From Pirellulales bacterium (GTDB lineage Bacteria > Planctomycetota > Planctomycetia > Pirellulales > PALSA-1355): a DNA stretch of 64,000 bases. Shown here in pieces: positions 36,407 to 45,366 of the stretch; within the stretch, counting starts at the first letter, position 1, and each line of letters opens with the position of its first letter. The notes under the pieces were generated by a model. It searched no databases and was not told where the DNA came from. It saw only the letters and a list, made by a program, of their open reading frames with translations. Where the stretch lies: contig JALHMI010000013.1 of NCBI GenBank assembly GCA_022844125.1, positions 1-64,000 of the forward strand, written 5' to 3'. Both the position numbers and the translations under genes were made by a program.

Positions 36407-36811
36407 TCACGGGTGGCGATCATAGGCTTCCCGCTCGAATGGATTGTCGCGATATCCGTCTTTGCCCTTGAGCCACAACACGAACCAACAGCTCAGATAC
36501 GCGGGGATGAACAGCGGTCCCCAGCGCTCGTACTGCCGGACGTGAACGAGTTCATGCGGCTGGGCGATATCCAGCGACGCTTCGGTTAGCCCGAGCACCG
36601 TGTGCCCGAGCGTCATTGCGAACGGCTCGGCAGGCAGGCGGAGCAGCAGCCATCGCACCGCGCCACCATGAAATTCGACGATCCCGGGACCTCGCCGAGC
36701 GCTGCCGCCGGTGAGAACGCCGATGAGCCCCAATGCGAGCCCCACGAGCGTCCAGGGAGAAGCCCACAAGACCACCGCAGTACGAACCACGATGAAGCCC
36801 ATCGACCCCAT
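36407..36811 (-). CDS. Small membrane protein with HExxHxxQ motif
   Basis: A 134-residue protein with two or three hydrophobic segments (residues about 6-34, and 105-115). Between them HELVHVRQYERWG contains HExxH, a zinc-binding motif of metallopeptidases, followed by Gln and Glu in the pattern HExxHxxQYE. It is too short for M48 peptidases and I do not recognise the family. A membrane metallopeptidase or an HExxH-containing structural protein are both possible. It lies convergent to the PilZ gene and may share transcription with the next minus-strand gene. Confidence 0.7.
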   Translation of the reverse strand: MGSMGFIVVRTAVVLWASPWTLVGLALGLIGVLTGGSARRGPGIVEFHGGAVRWLLLRLPAEPFAMTLGHTVLGLTEASLDIAQPHELVHVRQYERWGPLFIPAYLSCWFVLWLKGKDGYRDNPFEREAYDRHP

Positions 36812-36870
36812 GCGTGAATCCCGGACTGCGGCGGACCTGTTGGTGAACTTGAGCGAAGTCCCAGGCGGAC

Positions 36871-37389
36871 TTACTTGGGGGCCGGTTTGGCGAAATGCTG
36901 CATCAATTTTTCGTGCTCGGCCTGCGCACTTTTTAGTGCGGCAGCGGCAGCGTGAGCGGCATCGCCAACCGCGGCAGGATCACCCTTGCCGCTCGCGACG
37001 TGCTTGTCGATTGTGTCGACTTGCGACAGGGCTGCCTTGTGGTGGGCGTCGATCGCGTCGAGCTGGGCGTTGGCTCCCTTGTGGTTGCCGGCCAACTTGC
37101 GAAGCGCGGCATATTTCTTGTTGGCAGCTTGGATGCTCGAGCGAATCGCAGCCGTGTGCTCCTGGGCCACGTCGGCAGGTATTGGCTCGCCGTAGCCGAC
37201 GCTCTCGCGCAGTACGTCCGCATGCTGGTAGGCAGTCTCCTGATAGGCTCCGGCTGAACGGTAGAAATAAGGATACTCGTAAGCGGTGCCCATGATCTTG
37301 CTGCCAGCGCTGCGCTGTGCCGAGGCTGTGGGACAAACTGCCAGCAGGGCCGCGAGGGCCATCATGCCCGTCAAGAGTTGTCGTTGCAT
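36871..37389 (-). CDS. Secreted helical protein, unknown function
   Basis: A 172-residue exported protein. Signal peptide residues 1-24 (LLTGMMALAALLAVCPTASA). The mature part is rich in Ala and His, with long helices (AAIRSSIQAANKKYAALRKL cut short) likely to form a coiled coil or four-helix bundle. It could bind metals, but no clear motif is seen. GGAG lies six bases before the ATG at 37389; the upstream frame (46 codons) is rejected. It is divergent from the FG-GAP gene. Confidence 0.75.
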   Translation of the reverse strand: MQRQLLTGMMALAALLAVCPTASAQRSAGSKIMGTAYEYPYFYRSAGAYQETAYQHADVLRESVGYGEPIPADVAQEHTAAIRSSIQAANKKYAALRKLAGNHKGANAQLDAIDAHHKAALSQVDTIDKHVASGKGDPAAVGDAAHAAAAALKSAQAEHEKLMQHFAKPAPK

Positions 37390-37589
37390 TTCAAGCTCCA
37401 CGATTCTCGTGCGTGAGGATTCGAACAAATCATCCCGTTCGCGACATGCCAGTCCGCTGCCGCCGCGGCCGCTCATGATATCGCGCCAGCAATCGCCTTC
37501 CAAGCGACTCACGCTCATCGCTTGCAAACGGTCGCCGGCTGAAGTCTACTCGCGGACGCGGGCCACCTATTGCCAGGAGAGTCATTCCG

Positions 37590-38837
37590 ATGCTGCGCTG
37601 CTCATTTGCTTGCCTGATACTGTCGTCGATAGTCGCCCGGGTGGCGATTGCTGAAATTGCCTTTCGCGTCCAGGAGATCTCCAGCCGCCTGACCGTGGGG
37701 TACGCGGTGCAGCTCGTGGATGTCAGCGAGGACGGCAAGCCGGACATCGTCGTGGTCGACAGCGACCGCGTCGTGTGGTTCGAGAACCCTACCTGGAAAA
37801 TGCACACGATCATCGACGGACTTACTAAGCGCGATAACGTCTCACTTGCGCCGGCCGACATCGACGGCGACGGCCGAATCGATTTCGCGCTGGCTGCCGA
37901 CTGGCGTCCCTCGGACACGCGAACCAGCGGCACGCTCCAGTGGCTCACGCGCGGCCCTGAGGGAAGCGAGTGGTCGATCCATGAAATTGGCACGGAGCCC
38001 ACAATTCACCGGATTCGCTTCGCAGCGCTCGATGGAGATTCGCGGCCGGAGCTGCTCGTCGTGCCACTGTTCGGACGAGACTCGGCGGCGCCGCAGTTCA
38101 GTGAGGCCCCGGTGCGAGTGCTGTCCTACAAGATCCCCGAGGATCCGGTTCAGGGGCCCTGGACGCCAACGGTCATCAACGAAGAACTGCACGTCGCGCA
38201 TAACTTTCTGCCGACAGACATGAATCGCGATGGGCTGCTCGATCTGCTCGTGGCCAGCTTCGAGGGCGTGAGCCTCGTCGAGCAGGATTCGGCCGGCGGG
38301 TGGAAGCGAAAGTTGATCGGCTCGGGCAACCAGGAAACATCGCCCAATCGCGGCGCGAGTGAAATCAAGCTGGGACACCTGGCCGACGGCCGCGATTACC
38401 TAGCCACGATTGAGCCCTGGCATGGCTCTCAGGTTGTGGTCTACACGCCCCCAGACGGCGGCGTGGCGAGCGACGAGCTTTGGACCCGCCATCTGATCGA
38501 CGAGCAGCTCAAATGGGGGCATGCCGTGTGGTGTGCGGATCTGGATGGTGACGCGGACCAGGAGTTGATCATCGGAGTTCGCGATAATCTCGGCGCTGAG
38601 CACCGCTGCGGACTGAGGATCTACGACCCCCACATTGGCGCGGCAGCTGCTGGCGATGCAGCGATTGATATCACTTGGAGCAGGCAACTGGTCGATTCTG
38701 GCGGAGTCGCAATCGAAGACCTCGCCGTGGGCGACCTTAACGGTGACAGCCGGCCAGATATAGTCGCCGCCGGGAGGGCCACGAAGAACGTGCGGATTTA
38801 TTGGAATCTAGCGCCAGCCGTGGCGGAATCTCCCTAG
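37590..38837 (+). CDS. Secreted FG-GAP/VCBS-like beta-propeller protein
   Basis: A 415-residue exported protein. Residues 1-21 are a signal peptide. At least four FG-GAP/VCBS-type turns occur: LVDVSEDGKPDIVVVD, APADIDGDGRIDFALA, TDMNRDGLLDLLVA and GDLNGDSRPDIVAAG, each with the Ca-binding D-x-D/N-x-D pattern. The fold is a beta-propeller, usually for binding or adhesion. AGGAGA precedes the ATG by nine bases. The gene stands alone. Confidence 0.85.
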   Translation: MLRCSFACLILSSIVARVAIAEIAFRVQEISSRLTVGYAVQLVDVSEDGKPDIVVVDSDRVVWFENPTWKMHTIIDGLTKRDNVSLAPADIDGDGRIDFALAADWRPSDTRTSGTLQWLTRGPEGSEWSIHEIGTEPTIHRIRFAALDGDSRPELLVVPLFGRDSAAPQFSEAPVRVLSYKIPEDPVQGPWTPTVINEELHVAHNFLPTDMNRDGLLDLLVASFEGVSLVEQDSAGGWKRKLIGSGNQETSPNRGASEIKLGHLADGRDYLATIEPWHGSQVVVYTPPDGGVASDELWTRHLIDEQLKWGHAVWCADLDGDADQELIIGVRDNLGAEHRCGLRIYDPHIGAAAAGDAAIDITWSRQLVDSGGVAIEDLAVGDLNGDSRPDIVAAGRATKNVRIYWNLAPAVAESP

Positions 38838-38998
38838 AAGTTCGCCGGACTCGCAGGTTCTGCAAATTCGTCAGGTTGCCGACAAACACTTCGACCGCGT
38901 GCGGAAATCCTTACACGCTAGGCCCTTATGCTCACGATCGGATTCCCGCACGGTCGATAAATTAACGCGTCAGGCGTGTCCATTTCATCAGGCGGAAC

Positions 38999-39376
38999 GT
39001 GGGTGGATTGACCAACGTGAAGAGCAACCAGAGAAAGTTTTCCGTGAATTCGTTGGCCAGCAGTTGGCGCACGCATTGCCAGAAGTCGGGCGGCGAATTT
39101 GCTCAACTCGCAGGCCCGGCAGCACAGGTTCGCAGAACTGAGCGATTTGAAGTGCAAGCGATCTCACAACTGTTGTGTGACTTCGAAACCACCGAGGTCC
39201 GCGCCTCCGCGCTGCGTTTGATCTCCGCGCTGCGGGATTGCAGCCTCCGCCAAGTGGCGATGTTTTTCGAAATTGAGGTCGAGGTCGTCGTGATGGCATT
39301 GATGCTTCAGCCGGACGCCGTGGCGACGGTTGCTGTACCGATCATGCCCAGCGAAGCGCTGATCAAGGCGGCTTAA
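38999..39376 (+). CDS. Hypothetical protein, weakly supported
   Basis: A 125-residue frame. Its codons favour G/C at the third position like the neighbours, which supports coding, and the sequence (FEVQAISQLLCDFETTEVRA cut short, FFEIEVEVVVMALM) looks protein-like. There is only a weak GGCGGA before the GTG. I recognise no domain. It lies between the FG-GAP gene and the convergent TPR gene. Confidence 0.4.
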   Translation: MGGLTNVKSNQRKFSVNSLASSWRTHCQKSGGEFAQLAGPAAQVRRTERFEVQAISQLLCDFETTEVRASALRLISALRDCSLRQVAMFFEIEVEVVVMALMLQPDAVATVAVPIMPSEALIKAA

Positions 39377-39397
39377 CGAATGCCGCCGCGTTAACCG

Positions 39398-41041
39398 CTA
39401 CTTCGTCGGCTCACAATCTGCGCGCCGCCAGGCAACCTTAAATTTTTCGGTCGCAGCATCAGCTTCCGCTGTCTTGTTCTGCGCGCGGAGGCTCTTCTCG
39501 AGCAGTGCGAGCGACCAGCCGCTATTCGGGTTGCGCAGCAGGTCTTCTCCCAAGACCTTCTCAGCCTCTTCGGCCTTGCCCGCCGCGAGCAGGGCCTTTG
39601 CCAACTGCTCGCGCTCGGAATAGTGCCACGGCGGCGGTTCGTCGTAGAGCAGGTGATCCTGCAGGAGCACGGCCGTCCTCAGATTGGAAATCGCTGCCTC
39701 GTTCTTGCCGGCCGCCCCGGCAATGCATGCGGCCAGGTCATGCTGGGCGATGCTGAGCAGCCTGGCGGCGGAGTGTCGCATCAGCAACTTGTCTTGGGGC
39801 GTGGCGGCAAGCGACTCTTCGAGGGAGGCCAGTTCTGATTCGGCCTCAGCGGTCATGCCTTTCCCGCAGTATGCGTGTCCCCGAGCGTAGTGCCACATCC
39901 CGCGGGCAAAAGTCAGCTCCTCCGGCGGCGCGGCAGTCTCGGCCAACATCTCATCGTGCTTCTCGAACCTCGTGAGGGCATACCACTTTACCGGCAGGAA
40001 GTACTCAACTTCGGCCATCAGCGTCACCATCTCGGGCGAGAGCTTCTCCGACATCCTCGTCGCGGCGGCTAGTGCGTCGGCGCTGCGTCCTTCCATCGTG
40101 GCCGATGCCCATAGGAAGTGAATGTTGTGCGGATAGTACATCATCGGGTAGGGACCCGTCGGCTTTTGCGCGGCGATATAAGCTTCGTCAACTTTCACCG
40201 CCTCACGATTGGACTCCGTGGCGTCTTCATACAAGCCGAGCCGGAAGAAGATGTGCGATGGCATGTGCACCAGATGCCCGGCGCCGGGAGCGAGCTTGCC
40301 CAATCGCTGGGCGCTTTCCAGCGCCCGCCCGGGATGCTGAGACGCTTCGCAGACGTGGATGTGGTAATGGTTCGCGCCCGTGTGCGACGGGTTGCGCGCG
40401 AGCACCTTTTCCAGCCGCTCAACGATCTCCAACGTTCGCGGCATGGGCGTGCTGCCGTCCGCCGTCCACAAATCCCAGGGGCGAAGCTGCATCAGCGATT
40501 CCGCTGCCAACGTCGCGGCATCCAGGTCGTCGGGGTACTTGGCTGCCAGGTCGCACATCGCATTGGCATACGCTTCGTCGAATGGTTTGCGGTCCGCCTT
40601 GGGGTCCTCGGAGTAGCGATTGGCCAGCGCTGCGACGTAGTCTTGCTCCTTCGGCGTGGCGTCTTTCACCAATTGCTGGGCCTTGCGGAGCGCTGCGATC
40701 GTGGCCTCGGCTTTCTCGGGATCGGCAGCCAGGTTGTAGTTCGGCCCTAATGCAAGCGCGATACCCCACTGAGCCATCGCACAGTCGGGGTCGATCGTCT
40801 CGGCGGCGCGAAACGCCCGGACGGCTTCCTCGTGATTGAAGGCATACATCAATCGGAGGCCTTGATTGAAGTAGGCCTGGGCCATGGAATCGGCGGTCGT
40901 GACCTTATGGTCAACCGATCCAAGCCCTTCCATGAGCGGCGGCATTGGCTCACTTGGCTTAGCACCACCGTGCTGGGCCAGCGCCACGGGCGGAGAGGCT
41001 AGTAGAAGCGACACCAATAAAAATGTTCCAAACCATCGCAT
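39398..41041 (-). CDS. Secreted TPR-repeat protein
   Basis: A 547-residue exported protein. Residues 1-23 are a signal peptide ending in ALA. Several TPR-like helical pairs are seen: AQAYFNQGLRLMYAFNHEEA cut short, AAETIDPDCAMAQWGIALAL, HPGRALESAQRLGKLAPGAG and LLAAGKAEEAEKVL near the end. TPR domains hold protein partners. The central part (HLVHMPSHIFFRLGLYEDA) recurs in this protein group, whose function is unknown. ATG 41041 has GAGG upstream. It diverges from the DUF1080 gene. Confidence 0.82.
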   Translation of the reverse strand: MRWFGTFLLVSLLLASPPVALAQHGGAKPSEPMPPLMEGLGSVDHKVTTADSMAQAYFNQGLRLMYAFNHEEAVRAFRAAETIDPDCAMAQWGIALALGPNYNLAADPEKAEATIAALRKAQQLVKDATPKEQDYVAALANRYSEDPKADRKPFDEAYANAMCDLAAKYPDDLDAATLAAESLMQLRPWDLWTADGSTPMPRTLEIVERLEKVLARNPSHTGANHYHIHVCEASQHPGRALESAQRLGKLAPGAGHLVHMPSHIFFRLGLYEDATESNREAVKVDEAYIAAQKPTGPYPMMYYPHNIHFLWASATMEGRSADALAAATRMSEKLSPEMVTLMAEVEYFLPVKWYALTRFEKHDEMLAETAAPPEELTFARGMWHYARGHAYCGKGMTAEAESELASLEESLAATPQDKLLMRHSAARLLSIAQHDLAACIAGAAGKNEAAISNLRTAVLLQDHLLYDEPPPWHYSEREQLAKALLAAGKAEEAEKVLGEDLLRNPNSGWSLALLEKSLRAQNKTAEADAATEKFKVAWRRADCEPTK

Positions 41042-41274
41042 ACCCGCACCTCGCAGGACTCTCGGGAAAAAAGCAACCAATTGATCAAAACGCCCCCACG
41101 GCCGCGCTTAGCTTGGCCCTTAGGACCCACTGAGTCAACTGCCGGTTCGGTTGACTTCTCGTCAACCCCAGGCGGAAATCGGGCAAGGCGGTTGTCACTG
41201 CTGCTGAGGCGAGGTTAGGCTGGTGGCGGAACGAGTTGGCGAAAACATCCCGAGATCTCGTTTTCTTGATTCTC

Positions 41275-42630
41275 ATGAACAGAACGCTACAGGCAGGCTG
41301 GCTTTGTGTCGTGATTTCACTCGCGTGTCTGAAGGCTGATGCCGGAGAGGATGGCTTCGTGTCCATTTTTGACGGCCGCACTCTCGCCGGCTGGCAGGGC
41401 CAGGACATGAGCTTTTGGACCGTCGAGGACGAGGCGATCACCGGCACGATTTCGCCTGAACACGCGCCACCGATGAACCAGTACCTGGTTTACCAGGGCG
41501 GACTCGTCGAAAACTTCGAGCTCAAGCTGGACTTCCGCCTCACCGGTTCGACCACGCCGAATACGAACGGCGGATTTCAGTTTCGCAGCCGACGATTGCC
41601 GAACGGAGACGTGGCCGGCTATCAGGTGGACAACAACTTCGGGCAACCGTGGAAGGTGCGGCTGTATGACGAGTTCGGACGCCACGATTTGGCACTCGAA
41701 GGCGAGCGCAGCCGGTTCGACGAACTGGGAAAACGGCATGTGCAGCCGCTCACGATGCAGGCAGGCGCCCGCGAATTTGAGCTTGATCAGTGGCACGAGT
41801 ATCACTTAATCGCCGACGGCAACAAGCTATCTCTCGCGATCAACGGCAAACTGGTGGCCGAGTGCACCGACGATGATCCGCAGCAATTCGAGCCCGGCGG
41901 CGTGCTGGCGATGCAATTGCACACCGGCCCGCCGATGAAGGCGCAGTTTCGCAACTTGCGGCTCAAGACGCTGCCACGCGTGCCAGCGGCAGCGCCGCGC
42001 GAAGTGCTATTCGCCACGGCCGCGATGGACTACCAACTCGGCGATCGCGTCGAGACGCATCAGCCACCGCTTGCCGTGCACGGCGATGTGAGGCCGAACG
42101 GGTCCTCGGCTGTCGTCCAGGGCGGCTGGTTTGACGCCGGCGACTGGAGTACGCCGGGCGAGGCGATCACCGTGTATTTGCGGGTTAAAGCGGCGGACGG
42201 CAATTGGTCGCACGGATTATTCGCCAAGCGGGGCTCACACGACGAGACCAACTTCAATCTGTTTGGTGTCGACCTGCCGGGAACGAAGGGAGACGACCTT
42301 GGCTTCGAGATTCACACCGACCAGGGGTTCTTCCAGGTATCGTTTCCAGCGAGCGAGATCGACACCTCGGCGTGGCATGACCTGGTCGGCCGCTACGACG
42401 GCAAGTCGCTCGCGATCTTCTGCGATGGAAAACTGATGGCTAGTATGCCAGCCTCGGGCTCATTGACGCAGAACCGCGAGCCGATCCTGATCGGCGCCGA
42501 GACCGCCGGAGGCCAGGCGGTGCGGCCGTTCAGGGGGCAACTTGAACGCGCGAGCCTGTGGACGAAAGCGCTCACGCTCAACGAGATCGCCTTAGTCACC
42601 GCTCAAGATCCGGCAGTCACGGGCGAATAA
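41275..42630 (+). CDS. Secreted DUF1080 (3-keto-disaccharide hydrolase) and LamG-like protein
   Basis: A 451-residue exported protein. Residues 1-22 resemble a signal peptide (MNRTLQAGWLCVVISLACL cut short). Residues about 25-225 match DUF1080: FVSIFDGRTLAGWQG, NFELKLDFRL, NGGFQFRSR, DGNKLSLAINGKLV. DUF1080 domains occur in 3-keto-disaccharide hydrolases and related proteins. Residues about 255-445 form a LamG/concanavalin-like domain (ITVYLRVKAADGNWSHGLF cut short, then AWHDLVGRYDGKSL, FRGQLERASLW). A polysaccharide-related role is likely. No strong Shine-Dalgarno is visible; ATG 41275 is chosen because it leads into the signal peptide. Confidence 0.85.
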   Translation: MNRTLQAGWLCVVISLACLKADAGEDGFVSIFDGRTLAGWQGQDMSFWTVEDEAITGTISPEHAPPMNQYLVYQGGLVENFELKLDFRLTGSTTPNTNGGFQFRSRRLPNGDVAGYQVDNNFGQPWKVRLYDEFGRHDLALEGERSRFDELGKRHVQPLTMQAGAREFELDQWHEYHLIADGNKLSLAINGKLVAECTDDDPQQFEPGGVLAMQLHTGPPMKAQFRNLRLKTLPRVPAAAPREVLFATAAMDYQLGDRVETHQPPLAVHGDVRPNGSSAVVQGGWFDAGDWSTPGEAITVYLRVKAADGNWSHGLFAKRGSHDETNFNLFGVDLPGTKGDDLGFEIHTDQGFFQVSFPASEIDTSAWHDLVGRYDGKSLAIFCDGKLMASMPASGSLTQNREPILIGAETAGGQAVRPFRGQLERASLWTKALTLNEIALVTAQDPAVTGE

Positions 42631-42671
42631 CCTTCGGCAGCGCTCAAGATTTTCTCTCGGATCGCACTCGC

Positions 42672-43304
42672 ATGGTAACGCTCTGGGGCATTCTGGCGGT
42701 GACGATTGTTGGATTCGTCGCTCTGAGCTTCGCCTGGCGCACAGCGAGCCGCCGCTGGGCGATGCCTTGTCCAGCCGCATTAGCCTGGACGCTCGAAGGT
42801 GGATTGGCCGATTTCATCGCCGGAACCGAGCGCACGCTCGAGCGGATGCGGCTGCAGCCGGGACAGTCGATCCTGGAGATCGGCCCCGGGCCAGGCAGAT
42901 TGCTGATCCCGGCGTCGTTTCGCATCCTGCCCGGCGGGCAGGCGATGGGCATCGACCTGCAGCCGAAGATGATCGATCGTCTGACAGCCCGGGCGAAAGC
43001 CGCGGGCGCCAGCAACCTGACGGCGCAGGTCGGCGACGCCACGCGGCTGGAATTGACCGATGGCTCTTTCGATTTGGTCTACATGTGCACGGTGCTGGGC
43101 GAGGTGCCCGACCGGGCTGCGGCAATCGCGGAGTGCGTTCGCGTGCTGAGGCCCGACGGCACGCTGGCGATCACCGAGATCATCGGCGACCCACACTATC
43201 AATCGCGGAGCAAGGTCAGACAGTTAGCCGAATCGGCCGGCCTGATCTGGCTCAGCGAAGAGGGAAACTGGCGGATCTATACGGCGCGGTATCGCAAGCC
43301 GTGA
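42672..43304 (+). CDS. Class I SAM-dependent methyltransferase with N-terminal membrane helix
   Basis: A 210-residue protein. Residues 4-22 are a transmembrane helix (LWGILAVTIVGFVALSFAW). The methyltransferase has motif I ILEIGPGPGR (67-76), GIDLQPKM for motif II, GDATRLEL, and the downstream FDLVYMCTVLGE and RVLRPDGTLAITE strands. It belongs to the Methyltransf_11 type. The membrane anchor suggests a lipid or membrane protein substrate. It follows DUF1080 by 41 bases on the same strand; a functional link is not shown. ATG 42672 is preferred to the upstream frame. Confidence 0.85.
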   Translation: MVTLWGILAVTIVGFVALSFAWRTASRRWAMPCPAALAWTLEGGLADFIAGTERTLERMRLQPGQSILEIGPGPGRLLIPASFRILPGGQAMGIDLQPKMIDRLTARAKAAGASNLTAQVGDATRLELTDGSFDLVYMCTVLGEVPDRAAAIAECVRVLRPDGTLAITEIIGDPHYQSRSKVRQLAESAGLIWLSEEGNWRIYTARYRKP

Positions 43305-43334
43305 GGCGTTATCAACTCCCGCGCAAGGCAGAAG

Positions 43335-44168
43335 CTACTTAGCTTCGACCGTCTGGCCAACCTGCTTCGCTGCGCGAAGCGCACTAAAAAGATCGAGTAT
43401 TTCGTCATGCACTTCGCGAGTCTGCGAAACTACTATGCATTTCGCGGCTACAAATCCTGAGATCGATCCCGGGCCCCCCACTTCGTCCCAGGTCTGTGGT
43501 TTCACCGTTGTGACAATGACCTCGATCAGCGAGTCGAAGTCTGGAACCATTCTGGCGGGTTCCTCCTTTGTCACGACGACTGGCGTGGCAGGACTCTCCG
43601 GCTCGAATTTCGTAGGCTCTTCGGTTAAAGCTGCATCCGAGGCCTTCTGGCCGCCGTAGACCGATCCCATTGGCCTTGACGACCTGCGCGCAGTTGCAGC
43701 CACCAGTGGCGTCAGATCGCCTACGGGATACACGCGCGTTATGAGCTGCGTCTCCGCATTATCTTGCGTCGTGATCAAGATTGCGCCGTCTTGTTCCAGA
43801 TAAGTCAGATCCAAGTCGTCGAGCACCAGCTTCAAGGCAGCCCGCGCGCTGATTCCATCGACCTTGCGCGTGACGGGTGTCTCGCTGCCGATGCCCGCAT
43901 CCTCCAAGCTGCGATGATCCAAGATCACAGGCGCTTCCAACTTGCTGGCGAACCACGTCGCAACGTCTGCCAGGGGCGTCTCTTGAAAGGCGATCGACAG
44001 ATGCTGGGCGAGCGCGGCATCGAGCCGAGCTTCGCGCTCCGTCGGTTGCGGGAAGTATTCCTTAGCCGGGGCGGGAGTGGGAGCAGGCTCATCTCCCCAG
44101 ACTGCACTATTCGAGATCACGAAGGCCGAGCAAACAACCGCAACAAGAAGTGTTGTCGACGCAGGCAT
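43335..44168 (-). CDS. Exported STN (secretin/TonB short N-terminal)-like protein
   Basis: A 277-residue exported protein. Residues 1-25 are a signal peptide. Residues about 55-130 resemble a secretin/TonB N-terminal domain (LSIAFQETPLADVATWFASK cut short, then KVDGISARAALKLVLDDLDLTY). The rest (LITRVYPVGDLTP, DFDSLIEVIVTTVKPQTW cut short) resembles secretin N1-type repeats. There is no outer-membrane secretin barrel, so it is not a complete secretin. GAGAGGA precedes the ATG at 44168. Confidence 0.75.
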   Translation of the reverse strand: MPASTTLLVAVVCSAFVISNSAVWGDEPAPTPAPAKEYFPQPTEREARLDAALAQHLSIAFQETPLADVATWFASKLEAPVILDHRSLEDAGIGSETPVTRKVDGISARAALKLVLDDLDLTYLEQDGAILITTQDNAETQLITRVYPVGDLTPLVAATARRSSRPMGSVYGGQKASDAALTEEPTKFEPESPATPVVVTKEEPARMVPDFDSLIEVIVTTVKPQTWDEVGGPGSISGFVAAKCIVVSQTREVHDEILDLFSALRAAKQVGQTVEAK

Positions 44169-44347
44169 AGTTCCTCTCCCGTTCCAAAGGGGTGACAGCG
44201 CATCGCGGACGCACGTGTCCGCGGGCCAAAGCACACCCTATGTTGTAGCAACCGGGCAGGGAAAGCACCGCGCAAGATCTGGCAAAAAGCAATCGCGGCG
44301 GCCCGGATATGCCAGTCAAGACTTCGGCAATGCCTGGATGGGCCCGC

Positions 44348-45295
44348 CTACCACGCGCTGGGGCTGAAGGCAATGCCGACACCGCCAAAGCCGCCGGTAT
44401 AAAAAGACATCCCGGTGCCGATCGGAGTGTTATTCAAACGCTGATTCACGTTTGAATTGCTGGAGTAGGGCGAGTAAGCGACGGGGCCGGTGTTCCAGTC
44501 ACGCACGAAGTTCTGCTGGTTAATTCGATCGGTCTGCACCTGCTGCGCGACCTGAGCGGCTTGCCCCTTTTGAAATGCGGCCTGTTGGTTGTCCATCACC
44601 AAGCGTTTCTCTTGAATTTTGGAAAGCTCTGCCGAGAGTTGGGCCGCCGTCATCGTGGCGACGTTCGGGACGTCTTTGAGGACATCGGCCCGCTTCCGAT
44701 CGCTCATCACGGATAGGTACTGCGCCATCCAGGCTCTGGCTTCGCGCGCCTCGGGCGTGTTGATGAGCTGCATCTTGGCTTCCAGATCATTCAGCAGGTA
44801 GGTCAGCTCCTCGGCATTCATTTCAGCAACTCGACGATTGAACTGATCTTTGATCTGGGCGACTTGTTGTGGCGTGTAGATCGGCTGCGCCGTGAGCCAC
44901 TCGTTGAATTCGAAAATCGCGCGGCGGAATGGCAGGCTATTGATGATCTCGGCTTTGGTCGGGAGGCCCTGTGCCGGCGACTTGTCTTGTGACTTCACCG
45001 GCTGATCTGGCTTGGCGACAGGAGACTCCGCTGCTGCCGCCGTCGGTTGCGCGGCCGGCTCAACTTCCGCTGCCGCCGTCTTGGCATCGGTTGTGGAATT
45101 GATGACGGAATCAGATGCAGTTTGCTTGGCGATCTCTACTTTCGCTGTCTCAATGGCAGGAGCGTCCTCTTTCGCCACTTCCACCGTGGACGATGGCTCG
45201 GGAGCGGGCAATTTTTCCCCGACCTTCTCCGCACGCTGGCAGCCGAGTGACACGGCTAACAATCCGCACACAAGAATCCAAGACATCGTTCGCAT
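44348..45295 (-). CDS. Predicted lipoprotein, unknown function
   Basis: A 315-residue protein. A lipobox (LLAVSLGC, Cys19) ends the signal. Residues 20-115 are an Ala/Lys/Glu-rich, low-complexity linker, likely disordered. Residues about 120-235 are helical (RAIFEFNEWLTAQPIYTPQQ cut short, then NRRVAEMNAEELTYLLNDL). The tail ends in a Gly-rich GFGGVGIAFSPSAW. GGAG lies eight bases before the ATG at 45295. It is the middle gene of three minus-strand exported proteins (43.3-46.3 kb). Confidence 0.75.
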   Translation of the reverse strand: MRTMSWILVCGLLAVSLGCQRAEKVGEKLPAPEPSSTVEVAKEDAPAIETAKVEIAKQTASDSVINSTTDAKTAAAEVEPAAQPTAAAAESPVAKPDQPVKSQDKSPAQGLPTKAEIINSLPFRRAIFEFNEWLTAQPIYTPQQVAQIKDQFNRRVAEMNAEELTYLLNDLEAKMQLINTPEAREARAWMAQYLSVMSDRKRADVLKDVPNVATMTAAQLSAELSKIQEKRLVMDNQQAAFQKGQAAQVAQQVQTDRINQQNFVRDWNTGPVAYSPYSSNSNVNQRLNNTPIGTGMSFYTGGFGGVGIAFSPSAW

Positions 45296-45366
45296 AAGAA
45301 TCACTCCGCAATGCCGAGGCCAGCCTGACGCTTGACCACCGCTTTCCCTAGGATTGAATCGTTTTC

